A program made the translations under genes and the position numbers. Positions 44,450-55,876 of a DNA stretch of 55,876 nucleotides are shown piece by piece; position 1 is the first letter of the stretch, and each line of letters opens with the position of its first letter. Source of the DNA: Nitrosovibrio sp. Nv17 (GTDB lineage Bacteria > Pseudomonadota > Gammaproteobacteria > Burkholderiales > Nitrosomonadaceae); assembly GCF_900119085.1 (NCBI RefSeq), contig NZ_FPIQ01000019.1:3253-59128 (forward strand), read 5' to 3'. The notes beneath the pieces are model-generated. The model saw only the letters and a list, made by a program, of their open reading frames with translations. It was not told where the DNA came from and searched no databases.

Positions 44450-46135
44450 CTATACCGGCATGGCCTCCATTCGATGGTTGTCCTGCGGTTCGCCATCGAA
44501 GACCAGTTGGCCGTCCTCCATGCGCACCAGGCGATCCGCCAGGTGAAAATAGCGGTCATCGTGGGAAATGACAAGCGCGGTCTTGCCCGCCGCCTTCAGT
44601 TCCGGCAGCAGTTCGCGGTAGAACACATCCTTGAATACGGGATCCTGATCCGCCGCCCACTCGTCGAATACCAGGAAGGGCCTGTCCTCCAGCAGGGCCG
44701 CCACCAGCGCCAGGCGCTTGCGCTGCCCCTGCGAAAGGGTGCGCGTGGTGAAGGCCCCGTCCCGCACCTGCACCTTGTGCTGCAGGTGCAGCTTCTCGAG
44801 CAGCCGGTTACCCTTCTCGTCCAGCTCTGCCCGCCCGGCTTCCAGCAGCCGGTCGAACAGATAGAAATCGGAAAAGATGGCGGAGAAGGTCTGCCGGTAG
44901 CGGTCGCGGCTGGCGTCGTCGATGATCTCGCCGTCGAGCCGCACCTCCCCTTCCTCGGGCGGATAAAGCCCTGCCAGCAGCTTGGCGAGCGTGGTCTTGC
45001 CGCTGCCGTTGCCGCCCACCAGGAAGACGATTTCACCGCGATGGAACGTCAGGTGGATCGGCCCCATGGTGAACAGCTCGTCGCTCTGCTCGTGGTAGTA
45101 GCGATGCACGGCGCCGCGGATGGCGAGACTGGAAAAAGACCGGGCATCCTCCTCGCCGGGCAGCAGCGCCTCGCTCGCCGGTATGTCCCGAGTGATCTCG
45201 TCGATGCGTTCGGCCGAAACCCGTGCCAGGTTGGCGCGGGGAATGTTCATCAGCAACACCTCCAGCGGCGTCACCATGTACACGAAGACCAGGGCGAATC
45301 CGGTCATGATGCGGGTGCGATCCGGAACGTCCCCCACCAGCACGAACAGCACCAGGCCGATGAACGCGAAAATCAGGAAATTGCCCCAGCTGGCCGAGGC
45401 GACGAAGATCGACATGCCCAGAGTCCGCTCCCGGCGCACCGTCTCGATGGAGCGGCCGAGGACATCCCGCGAGAATGCGGCACCCTTCCTCCGGTTCAGG
45501 CGCAGTTCCTTGGCGCCGTCGGTGATCGCCCGGAAATGCTCGAACAGGCTGTCCTGTTCCCTCGATGCCACGTCCAGATGGCCGATCGCGCGCAGGTGTG
45601 CGAGATGGTAGCCCAGGGACCCCAGTCCGATGACCACGATCGCCATGGCGAACACCTGCCACGACAGCAGCGCCATGTATACGAGGCAGCCGGTTACGAT
45701 GACCGCATTGGTCACGATGGCGGGCACGCTGACGAAGAATTCCGCCACGTTGGCGCTGTGCTCCGACAGCGCGGACTGGATCCTCGCACCGCCCACCCTC
45801 TCCAGATGACGGAAATCGGCTGCCATGACCTTCCCGGTGATGAACGAGCGCATGTCCGCGTGGGCGCGCTGGCTCAGGCGCTCGAACAGGACGCTCGCCA
45901 GCATCTGGCTCGCCATCACCAGCACCGCCGTGGCGGCGAATGTCCATGCCAGGGCGATCCTGGCATCGTCGCCCGAGGTCAGGGCCTCGTTGATCTGAGA
46001 CAGCATGAGTACGCTGCAGACGCCGTGCACGACGCTGGCCGCCGCGGCGCACAGCAGCAGGAGCCGGGATCGCCCGATGAGATAGGTCAGCACGTCATGT
46101 TCACGCTTTGGATCATCGAAACGGGGCGGCGGCAT
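44450..46135 (-). CDS. Cyclic-peptide/siderophore ABC exporter (PvdE/SyrD family)
   Basis: 561 aa half-transporter with the membrane part first and the ATPase second. Walker A is GGNGSGKTTL, the signature is LSQGQRKRLALVAAL and Walker B is FLVFDEWAADQDP, the form typical of PvdE/SyrD. Six membrane segments lie before about residue 320. PvdE moves the pyoverdine precursor to the periplasm; here the likely cargo is the NRPS product. It follows the PPTase by 73 bp. Confidence 0.92.
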   Translation of the reverse strand: MPPPRFDDPKREHDVLTYLIGRSRLLLLCAAAASVVHGVCSVLMLSQINEALTSGDDARIALAWTFAATAVLVMASQMLASVLFERLSQRAHADMRSFITGKVMAADFRHLERVGGARIQSALSEHSANVAEFFVSVPAIVTNAVIVTGCLVYMALLSWQVFAMAIVVIGLGSLGYHLAHLRAIGHLDVASREQDSLFEHFRAITDGAKELRLNRRKGAAFSRDVLGRSIETVRRERTLGMSIFVASASWGNFLIFAFIGLVLFVLVGDVPDRTRIMTGFALVFVYMVTPLEVLLMNIPRANLARVSAERIDEITRDIPASEALLPGEEDARSFSSLAIRGAVHRYYHEQSDELFTMGPIHLTFHRGEIVFLVGGNGSGKTTLAKLLAGLYPPEEGEVRLDGEIIDDASRDRYRQTFSAIFSDFYLFDRLLEAGRAELDEKGNRLLEKLHLQHKVQVRDGAFTTRTLSQGQRKRLALVAALLEDRPFLVFDEWAADQDPVFKDVFYRELLPELKAAGKTALVISHDDRYFHLADRLVRMEDGQLVFDGEPQDNHRMEAMPV

Positions 46136-46208
46136 GCGAGAGTCATATCAGCGACGCCGGCATCCGGCCCGACTCCGTCGGCCGGCCCCGTCCGGGCAGC
46201 AGGTGAGG

Positions 46209-46925
46209 TCACACGCTGCACGGGCACGATACCGCCCACGGATGTTCCTGCTGCAGCGCGAGGGCGGCCGAGTATCCGACGGGCGCATCGAGGGGCCAGA
46301 CCGCAATCTCGCCCCATTCGGGACGGTCGTGCAGCACCTGGTAGCCTTCCCCGACCTCGCTGCGCGGCAGGATGGAGATGGCCTGCAGGTACTCCGCGAT
46401 CCCCTGTCCGAGCGCCTTGAGCGTGGCCTCCTTCGCCGTCCAGCGCGCCATGAAGTCATCGATCGCGGTGCCGGGCCGCAGCGCGACCAGCCGCTCGCGG
46501 CGGGTGAAGACGTGGGCGCCCAGCTCCCGCACCTCGGCAGCGCCTGCGTGACACTCGATATCGACACCTATCGGTCGCCCGCTCGAAAAGGCGATCATGG
46601 CGTGGCTGCCGGCATGCGAAACATTGAACTCAATTCCCGCACCACTGTCAAGTTCGGGCTTGCCATGGGCATTGGCCGCAAAACGCAATTCTCCCGCCCG
46701 CCGACCCGTGCGCCGGGCGAGCAGCTGCCGCAGCGCCGACCGCGTCGCGACCGCGCGCACCCTGTCCGCGTGCCGGTGAAACCTCCATGCCCGGTTGCGC
46801 TCGTCCTCGCTCAGCAGGGCGAGGTCGGATGGGTGCAGAGGCGCCTGCAGGTCCAGATCGAGCCACCATACCGCGACGTCCGCCGGAACCGTCCGGGGCA
46901 GTGGCAGCGGCCGGATCTCGTTCAT
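46209..46925 (-). CDS. 4'-phosphopantetheinyl transferase, Sfp type
   Basis: 238 aa. The Mg2+/CoA motifs are GVDIE (D122, E124) and RWTAKEATLK (W162, K165, E166). It attaches the phosphopantetheine arm to the PCP domains, activating the NRPS at the end of the window. The gene sits between mbtH and the ABC exporter. The gap to mbtH (46926-47038) is GC-rich and holds no gene. Confidence 0.94.
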   Translation of the reverse strand: MNEIRPLPLPRTVPADVAVWWLDLDLQAPLHPSDLALLSEDERNRAWRFHRHADRVRAVATRSALRQLLARRTGRRAGELRFAANAHGKPELDSGAGIEFNVSHAGSHAMIAFSSGRPIGVDIECHAGAAEVRELGAHVFTRRERLVALRPGTAIDDFMARWTAKEATLKALGQGIAEYLQAISILPRSEVGEGYQVLHDRPEWGEIAVWPLDAPVGYSAALALQQEHPWAVSCPCSV

Positions 46926-47038
46926 CGACCGCCGCTCCCGCGGACAGATCCCATCCTGCGCTCCGGCCCGGCCCGGGAGGCCGCCTTTTCACCGGCCCCG
47001 GACGGCAGCCCCGCTTCATGCATGCGGCATCATCCGGA

Positions 47039-47269
47039 TCACTGTTCGGGAGCGGACGCCTGCCCGTCCATGAACCGCCTCAGGCTGAGCGGACGCATGT
47101 CGGTCCATACTTTGTCGATGTGGTCCAGGCAGGTCTGCTTGTCCGCGAGTATGCCGGTATCGGTCCAGCCCGCCGGAATGGCCTTCCAGTCCGGCCAGAT
47201 GGAATACTGTTCCTCATGGTTGATCAGCACACGGAATGTCCCGTCTTCACGATCGAAGCAACTGGTCAT
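47039..47269 (-). CDS. mbtH: MbtH-like NRPS accessory protein
   Basis: 76 aa. The signature NHEEQYSIWPDW (17-28), W35 and the C-terminal W55-TDMRP (55-60) are exact MbtH features. MbtH proteins bind adenylation domains and are needed for their solubility or activity. Ribosome site AAAGGACAG precedes the ATG. It lies 64 bp after the sigma-factor gene, whose only insert is a hairpin. Confidence 0.96.
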   Translation of the reverse strand: MTSCFDREDGTFRVLINHEEQYSIWPDWKAIPAGWTDTGILADKQTCLDHIDKVWTDMRPLSLRRFMDGQASAPEQ

Positions 47270-47309
47270 GGCTCTGTCCTTTTTCGCGTCATGGATGATG
47301 AGTGCCGGG

Positions 47310-47323
47310 GCTCCCCCGGGAGC
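47310..47323. other. GC hairpin between sigma factor and mbtH genes
   Basis: GCTCCC/GGGAGC (47310-47315 and 47318-47323) form a short palindrome in the 64-bp gap after the sigma-factor stop. It could tune the ratio of sigma factor to downstream gene expression. No U tract, so not a full terminator. Confidence 0.35.
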
Positions 47324-47333
47324 GGTGAATGCG

Positions 47334-47843
47334 TCAGGCCGGCTGCAGCACCGATCGGCAATGATCGATGGCCTGGTGGATCAGGATGTTGACCAGCGAG
47401 GTGGAAATATCCAGTTCCTTGGCGATGGCGCGATGGGTGTGCCCTTCCAGGCGATGGAGCTCGAAGGCCCGGCGCGTGCGCTCGGGCAGCTCGGAGATCG
47501 CCTCCGCCACCAGATTCAGGTGCTGGCGGCCGCTCACGATGGTTTCCGGCATCGCGGTGTGGCAGGGAACATGCAATCCGTCATCCTCGCTCTGGAAGAG
47601 ATGAACCTCCAGGGAGAGGCGGCGGCGATAGTCGATCGCCAGGTTGCGCACCATCTGCAGCAGATACGCGGCAGGATTCCTGATGTCGATGGTTGCACCT
47701 CCCTCGGAGATCTTCAGGTAGACATCCTGCACCACGTCTTCCGCCCGTTCCGGATTGCCCAGGATTCTCAGAGCGGCCCAGCGCAACTGTGACCGGTAAG
47801 CCATGAACACCTCATCCAGGCCAGCCTGCTTCCCAACGATCAT
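47334..47843 (-). CDS. ECF sigma factor, FecI/PvdS iron-starvation type
   Basis: 169 aa. Region 2 is MAYRSQLRWAALRILGNPER...DVVQDVYLKI and NPAAYLLQMVRNLAIDYRRR; region 4 is LPERTRRAFELHRLEGHTHR plus the helix-turn-helix AIAKELDISTSLVNILIHQA. No FecR-type anti-sigma gene lies next to it in the window, which fits the PvdS/OrbS mode (Fur-regulated, free sigma). The start is ATG 47843 with GGGAG upstream; the longer frame would overlap the Fur-like box. It leads the mbtH-PPTase-exporter-RND line. Confidence 0.93.
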   Translation of the reverse strand: MIVGKQAGLDEVFMAYRSQLRWAALRILGNPERAEDVVQDVYLKISEGGATIDIRNPAAYLLQMVRNLAIDYRRRLSLEVHLFQSEDDGLHVPCHTAMPETIVSGRQHLNLVAEAISELPERTRRAFELHRLEGHTHRAIAKELDISTSLVNILIHQAIDHCRSVLQPA

Positions 47844-47871
47844 GACGACACTCCCATGGTAAAAATAGCAA

Positions 47872-47893
47872 CAATAACGAGAACTATTATCAT
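47872..47893. promoter_or_regulatory. Fur-like box upstream of the sigma-factor gene
   Basis: Minus strand: GATAATAGTTCTCGTTATT agrees with the Fur consensus GATAATGATAATCATTATC at 12 of 19 positions and closely matches the common ATGATAATAATTCTCATT variant. It lies about 30-50 bp upstream of the sigma-factor ATG with a TATGAT/GATAAT -10 overlapping it, so Fur-Fe2+ would block that promoter. Confidence 0.7.
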
Positions 47894-48073
47894 ATACCAT
47901 TCTTTCACGTGTACGCCATTTTTTACATTGCGGCCTCCTTCACCGCCAGCTGAAATGATTCACCAGATTCATCAATGCCTTATATTGCAGCATCCATTTT
48001 CATGAATCCCGCAACGCAGCCTGGAGGAGAAGACGAGGCGGGGAACGGCGGCCCCGACAGAGTATCGGGCCAC
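47894..48073. other. Intergenic regulatory region, remaining part
   Basis: No gene is supported between the sigma-factor control region and the ECF promoter at 48074. The first part is AT-rich; 48000-48073 is GC-rich. Confidence 0.5.
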
Positions 48074-48098
48074 TAAACAATGAGGCGTTCCATCCGTC
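48074..48098 (+). promoter_or_regulatory. Iron-starvation ECF promoter (PvdS/OrbS type)
   Basis: TAAA (48074-48077), a 17-nt spacer and CGTC (48095-48098). This is the element described for the ECF sigma factors PvdS (TAAAT...CGT) and OrbS (TAAA-N17-CGTC). Transcription would start near 48105, about 55 nt before the acyltransferase ATG. It is probably recognised by the divergent sigma factor. Confidence 0.65.
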
Positions 48099-48158
48099 TT
48101 TGACTGTGTTGCACGCACATTCTCCCCGAACCGACGCCTTGCGGAGACGAATCCCTTG

Positions 48159-49259
48159 ATGGACATGCAGCGCACGCACCTCCAGGCCCCCCCCGGCACC
48201 ATGCCGTCCCTGGCATCCCATCCCGACGGGATTCCCTATCGGGCGACATGCCGGGAGGATGAGCTGTGGCTGAAGGGCGACGCCGGGAGAGACCGCACGT
48301 CGACATGGCGGCTGCTGCGCCGGTCGGATGGGCTCGAGCTCGAGTGGTTCGGCCCCGGGTCCGGCATCCCGCCGCGTACGACCGATCTGCTGGCTGCGCT
48401 GGAGGTCGCCTTTGCCCGCCATCCGGACCAGGGCAGGTTGCGCCTTGCAGCGCCCCTGGTGAACGAGGATGTCGACACGCTGCTTCGATCCGGAATACTG
48501 CTCAGGCAGGAAGACGGGCAGCTGGTCGTCCATGTCGAACTCCTGTGGCAGCAGCCCAGGCTCTGGCTGTGCCCCCCGACCCCGCCATGCTTTCCCGTGT
48601 CTCACGTCCTCTCTGAGGGGCGGCGCCACCCCCTGCGGCCGCCCAAGCCGGTCGGCACCGTCTATCGGCGGCACATTCCCTGGCTCGACCGCACGCTTTC
48701 GTTCCGCTCCGTGGACATTCCCCACGACCTGGAATGCTTCCATCGCTGGATGAACGAGCCGGAGGTGGCGCGCGCCTGGGGGGAAGCCGGCGAGCTTCCC
48801 AGGCACCGGGACTACCTGGAGCGCATCGCGGCCGATCCGCACGCCGCGGGACTCATCAGCTGCCTCGACGGCGAGGCATTCGGCTATTTCGAGATGTACT
48901 GGGCCCGGGAAGATCGGATCGCACCTTTCTACGACGTGGAAGACTTCGATCGCGGCTGGCACGTGCTGATCGGGGAGCCGCGCTTCCGGGGCAGGCCCTT
49001 CATCACCGCCTGGATGCCCTCCTTCTCTCACTACCTGTTCCTGGACGACTGCCGCACCCGTCGCATCGTGATCGAGCCGCGCGTGGACAACCACCGGATG
49101 ATACGCAGCCTGGGCAAGTGCGGCTACGCCTGCCTGAAGGAATTCGACTTCCCCCACAAGCGCGCCATGCTCGGCATGCTGACACGGGAACGCTTCTTTG
49201 CGGAGCGCCTGTGGATTCCGCGCGCCGCCGCCGCGGCACCTTCCCTGTCCCTGCTCTGA
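48159..49259 (+). CDS. IucB/RhbD-type N-hydroxy amino acid acyltransferase
   Basis: 366 aa. The C-terminal GNAT domain (about 170-350) has the siderophore-acyltransferase run: RWMNEPEVARAWGE, EAFGYFEMYWAREDRI, GRPFITAWMPSFSHYLFLDD, RRIVIEPRVDNHRMI, YACLKEFDFPHKRAM. These enzymes acylate N-hydroxylysine or N-hydroxyornithine. With an ornithine monooxygenase next door, N5-acyl-N5-hydroxyornithine is the likely product. The start is ATG 48159 with GGAGA upstream. The N-terminal 150 residues are less conserved, as in IucB. Confidence 0.88.
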   Translation: MDMQRTHLQAPPGTMPSLASHPDGIPYRATCREDELWLKGDAGRDRTSTWRLLRRSDGLELEWFGPGSGIPPRTTDLLAALEVAFARHPDQGRLRLAAPLVNEDVDTLLRSGILLRQEDGQLVVHVELLWQQPRLWLCPPTPPCFPVSHVLSEGRRHPLRPPKPVGTVYRRHIPWLDRTLSFRSVDIPHDLECFHRWMNEPEVARAWGEAGELPRHRDYLERIAADPHAAGLISCLDGEAFGYFEMYWAREDRIAPFYDVEDFDRGWHVLIGEPRFRGRPFITAWMPSFSHYLFLDDCRTRRIVIEPRVDNHRMIRSLGKCGYACLKEFDFPHKRAMLGMLTRERFFAERLWIPRAAAAAPSLSLL

Positions 49260-49269
49260 GGAGCCCGCC

Positions 49270-50583
49270 ATGCACATCCACGATCTGATCGGTATCGGTT
49301 TCGGTCCCTCCAACATTGCGCTGGCCATCACCCTGGATGAAAAGCAACAGCAGGGCAGCAGGACGGACTTCTTCTTCATCGAAAGGCAGCCGGGCTTCGC
49401 CTGGCACGCCAACATGATGCTGGACAATGCGCACATGCAGATTTCCTTTCTCAAGGATCTGGCGACCCTGCGCAATCCTTCGAGCCATTTCACGTTCATC
49501 AACTACCTGCACCAGAAGCGGCGCCTGCAGGACTTCATCAACCTGAAGACCTTCTTCCCCAGCCGGCACGAGTTCAACGACTATCTCGCCTGGGCCGCGG
49601 GGCATTTCGACGACCGCTGCGCCTACGGCGAGGAAGTCTTCGAGATCCTTCCGGAACAGCATGCCGGCCAGGTCACCCATCTTCGCGTACGCACACGCAA
49701 CCCCCAGGGCGTGGTGCGCGAACGCGCCGCGCGCAACCTCGTCGTCAGCGTGGGAGGAACCCCCAACATCCCCGAATGCTTCAGAGCACTCGAGAATGAC
49801 AAAAGGATATTTCATTCGAATTCCTATCTGAGTACGATTGCGCAACGCGAGAATGCCAGGAAGATCGCGGTGGTCGGCGCGGGCCAGAGTGCCTCCGAAA
49901 TCTTCATGGATCTGCACCACCGCTTTCCCGATTCCCGCGTCGACCTGATCATGCGCGGACGCTCCATCAAGCCTTCGGATGACAGCCCGTTCGTCAATGA
50001 GATATTCAACACCGATTTCACCGACTTCGTGTTCAGCCGCCCCGCTCCGGAGCGCAGTGCCCTGATCGAGGAGTTCTGGCATACCAACTATGCGGCCCCC
50101 GATCTCGTGCTGATCGAGCAGATTTTCAACGTGCTCTACCAGCAGAAGGTGACCGGCAACCTGCGCCACCGCTTCCTGCGCCGCCACGAGGTGGCGGCGG
50201 CCCATGCCGCGCCGGACGGCATCCGGCTGACCCTGCGCGATCTCAACACCGCCACCGAATACGCCGTCGCCTACGATGCCATCGTGCTGGCGACGGGCTA
50301 CACCCACGACCGCCACAGGATCCTGCTGGGAGCCCTCGCCCCCTACCTGGGAGACTTCACGGTGAATCGTGAATACCGCATCCAGAGCACGCCGGATTTC
50401 CAGCCCGCCATTTTCCTGCAGGGTGCGTGCGAGTCCAGCCATGGCCTGAGCGATACCCTGCTGTCGGTCACGGCGGTGCGCACCGACGAAATCGGACAGA
50501 CGCTCCTGGACGTCATCCACCAGTCCCTGGCGCAAAGGATGAGAACCCAGTACGCGCCCCTGCCGATCAGCGAAGCGCTGTGA
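49270..50583 (+). CDS. L-ornithine N5-monooxygenase (PvdA/SidA family)
   Basis: 437 aa. The FAD site is GIGFGPSNIALAI near the N-terminus, the NADPH site is VVGAGQSASEIF, and ATGYTHDRH and SHGLSDTLLSV are further family motifs. The sequence follows PvdA closely (QISFLKDL, RNPSSHFTFINYLH, FINLKTFFPSRHEFNDYL), favouring ornithine over lysine. It makes N5-hydroxyornithine, the hydroxamate precursor. ATG 49270 has GAGGAG upstream, 10 bp after the acyltransferase. Confidence 0.94.
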   Translation: MHIHDLIGIGFGPSNIALAITLDEKQQQGSRTDFFFIERQPGFAWHANMMLDNAHMQISFLKDLATLRNPSSHFTFINYLHQKRRLQDFINLKTFFPSRHEFNDYLAWAAGHFDDRCAYGEEVFEILPEQHAGQVTHLRVRTRNPQGVVRERAARNLVVSVGGTPNIPECFRALENDKRIFHSNSYLSTIAQRENARKIAVVGAGQSASEIFMDLHHRFPDSRVDLIMRGRSIKPSDDSPFVNEIFNTDFTDFVFSRPAPERSALIEEFWHTNYAAPDLVLIEQIFNVLYQQKVTGNLRHRFLRRHEVAAAHAAPDGIRLTLRDLNTATEYAVAYDAIVLATGYTHDRHRILLGALAPYLGDFTVNREYRIQSTPDFQPAIFLQGACESSHGLSDTLLSVTAVRTDEIGQTLLDVIHQSLAQRMRTQYAPLPISEAL

Positions 50584-50625
50584 AAGCCGGAACCATCCCC
50601 GCGGCAGGCCGCCGGTGTTCCATCG

Positions 50626-51610
50626 ATGCCGCTCGATCCTGATCTCGCCGCGTTTCTCGAACTGGTCGCAGCGGGAGCCGGCGGCGGCCTGCCCCTGCAC
50701 CGGCTCCCGCCCGCCGAGGCGCGCAGGCGGTACGATGCCTCCACGCTGTCGCTCGACCCTCCCGGGCCGCGGCTGGCGGCAGTGCAGCCGATCGGCATTC
50801 CCTGCCGCGACGGCGTGGAAATCCCGGCCCGTCTCTATGTTCCCGGGCCGGATGCTCCGCAGGGGGCGTCCGGCCAGCCGGTGCTGCTGTACTTCCACGG
50901 CGGCGGCTACTGCGTCGGCAGCCTCGACTCCCACGACTCGCTCTGCCGGGCGCTGGCGGCGCTGACACCGTGCCGCGTCCTGAGCGTGGCCTACCGGCTC
51001 GCTCCGGAGCACCGGTTTCCGCAGGCGGTGCACGACGCCCAGGATGCCTATCTGTGGCTGCTGTCCCAGGGCGCGGCGCACGATCTGGATTCCCGGCGCA
51101 TCGCGGTCGGCGGGGACAGCGCCGGCGGCACCCTCGCGACCGGGCTGGCGATCGCCGCGCGCGTCGCCGCCTGGACGCCGCCGGCCCACCAGGTGCTGCT
51201 CTACCCGTGCACCAGCGTGCGGCAGGACACTGCCTCGCACCAGCGCCTGGCGCAAGGCCATCTGCTCGAGGCGGCGACGCTGCAATGGATGTACGGCAAC
51301 TACCTGCGCGATGAAGGCGATCGCCTGGACTGGCGCTTCGCGCCGCTGGCGGCGCCCACGCTCGCCGGCCTGCCGCCCGCCTTCATCGCGCTGGCGGAGT
51401 TCGATCCCCTGGTGGACGAGGGCGTCGCCTACGCCGAGCGGCTGAAGCGCGAGGGCGTGGCGACGGAACTCAGGATCTACGCGGGCATGACCCACGATTT
51501 CGCCCGCCTCGGGAACATCGTCCCGGCGGCGGCGGACCGGCTGCGCCGGGACATCGCGGCCGTGCTGGCGCGCGCATTCGCCCCGGGGGCGGCGCACGCC
51601 GGGAAGGAAT

Positions 51611-51630
<20 letters not shown>
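50626..51630 (+). CDS. HSL-type alpha/beta hydrolase
   Basis: 334 aa hormone-sensitive-lipase family esterase. Oxyanion motif HGGG (91-94), nucleophile GDSAGG with S165, acid D260 (EFDPLVDE) and H290 (MTHDF) are complete. It lies 42 bp after the monooxygenase, so co-expressed. It is not of the Fes/IroE esterase type; a role in hydrolysing the siderophore or trimming an acyl group is inference. Its last 20 bp overlap the 3' end of the converging NRPS gene. Confidence 0.9.

Positions 51631-55876
<4,246 letters not shown>

Noticed and set aside
44404-44574. 57-residue extension of the outer-membrane factor
   Set aside because: It overlaps the ABC exporter gene; the lipoprotein signal peptide begins right after GTG 44403.
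47844-47900. Upstream start of the sigma factor at 47900
   Set aside because: It would place the Fur-like box and the promoter inside the gene, and the extra residues are not sigma-like; the ATG at 47843 has a good ribosome site.

Overview
The window is about 56 kb of a high-GC proteobacterial chromosome, most likely a betaproteobacterium. The DinB carries the insertion typical of betaproteobacterial Pol IV, SucD reads like that class, and the dacA-dat-ybeD-lipB-lipA order, a PEP-CTERM protein and the MlaE/F/D set fit. No rRNA or tRNA gene was recognised. The genus cannot be fixed from this sequence.

Layout. (1) 1-4.6 kb: the proximal end of a type II-C CRISPR-Cas locus. It holds one CRISPR repeat, cas2, cas1, a compact cas9 of 1019 aa, and a divergent tracrRNA with its own consensus promoter and terminator. 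This block is visibly more AT-rich than everything to its right, which suggests horizontal acquisition. (2) 4.8-7.9 kb: a squalene/phytoene synthase family enzyme, a BT1-like MFS transporter and a small membrane protein. (3) 7.9-16.7 kb, minus strand: ybbA, an RND membrane-fusion protein and pump, a ybbP-like permease and dinB, apparently one operon with the RND pair inserted between ybbA and ybbP. (4) 16.7-21.7 kb: tesA, bamD, rluD-pgeF, a ZIP metal transporter and a cytochrome c'-like protein. (5) 21.8-28.3 kb: a PEP-CTERM protein, a four-gene MCE lipid-transport operon, and DUF6607-like and DUF4197 proteins. (6) 28.3-37.6 kb, minus strand: lipoate synthesis and cell-wall genes, a HerA-like ATPase, a CobD/CbiB-family protein and sucCD. 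(7) 37.8-38.5 kb: two small uncharacterised ORFs behind a good promoter.

(8) 38.5-55.9 kb: a hydroxamate siderophore locus. On the minus strand an ECF sigma factor behind a Fur-like box leads a line of genes: mbtH, a Sfp-type phosphopantetheinyl transferase, a PvdE/SyrD-type ABC exporter, then a complete outer-membrane factor/fusion protein/RND pump. On the plus strand an iron-starvation-type ECF promoter (TAAA-N17-CGTC) precedes an IucB-like acyltransferase, an ornithine N5-monooxygenase and an HSL-type hydrolase. The window ends inside the terminal module of an NRPS (PCP-C-A-PCP-TE). The proposed flow is: low iron lifts Fur, the sigma factor is made, ornithine is hydroxylated and acylated, the NRPS assembles and releases the product, and the ABC and RND systems export it.

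The points most worth a second look are the II-C locus with a promoter inside its repeat and its tracrRNA, the RND triad embedded in the siderophore operon, the predicted Fur/ECF cascade, two divergent gene pairs whose start codons share CATG, and the interleaved ybbA-RND-ybbP operon.
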